Below, piece by piece: positions 7,257-7,257 of a stretch of 7,257 nt of DNA. A program made the translations under genes and the position numbers. The notes under the pieces are model-generated. The model was not told the origin of the DNA, made no database searches, and saw only the letters and a list, made by a program, of their open reading frames with translations. Each line of letters begins with the position of its first letter. The first letter of the stretch is position 1. This stretch comes from Allosphingosinicella sp. GTDB lineage: Bacteria > Pseudomonadota > Alphaproteobacteria > Sphingomonadales > Sphingomonadaceae. The stretch is from NCBI GenBank assembly GCA_030146745.1, contig JASLBD010000220.1, forward strand, positions 1 through 7,257, given 5' to 3'.

Positions 7257-7257
7257 G

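Overview
The window is a GC-rich (roughly 70%) stretch in which all convincing coding sequence lies on the minus strand. It holds three large, tightly packed genes, read from high to low coordinates. The long open frames on the plus strand, and the other-frame minus ORFs, are Arg/Pro/Ala-rich shadows of the kind such GC content produces. Base composition, third-position GC, Shine-Dalgarno use and operon packing suggest a high-GC Pseudomonadota bacterium, possibly a sphingomonad-like alphaproteobacterium. That placement is an impression only, because there is no rRNA, tRNA or marker gene here.

Layout on the minus strand. (1) Gene A, 7256-5523, is open at the right edge (577 residues visible, true start outside) and encodes an uncharacterised protein with a beta-rich N-terminal part and an alpha-helical middle. 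(2) Gene B, 5505-979, encodes a complete multidomain protein of 1508 residues. Its parts, in order, are an N-terminal structural-looking region, a beta-sandwich binding-type module, a Pro/Ala/Met-rich linker with five consecutive Met, an Ala/Gly tract encoded by a (GGGGGC)6 hexamer repeat, a coiled coil and a helical C-terminal part. (3) Gene C, 975 to the left edge, is open at its 3' end (325 residues visible) and encodes an uncharacterised protein with Trp/Phe-rich motifs followed by low-complexity Pro/Ala/Ser segments. The A-B gap is 17 bases and contains a strong ribosome binding site. The B-C gap is 3 bases. There is no promoter, terminator or gene-free stretch, so this is the interior of a longer operon running off both ends.

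The most solid new observation is that A and B share a stretch of about 150 residues with the same ordered short motifs: PLA-x4-D, an aromatic-rich D-x3-V strand, L-x-Q-x-R, P-P-x-G-x-L-P, R-Q-x-[YF]-F-P and LVPV. They therefore probably carry a paralogous domain. None of the three proteins shows a signal peptide or a membrane segment. Large size, modular build, coupled translation and a shared domain are consistent with subunits of one multiprotein assembly. A phage-tail-like or contractile-injection-like particle is one candidate, but no sheath, tube, baseplate, spike or ATPase gene is in the window, so this remains inference. No mobile element, CRISPR array or RNA gene was seen.
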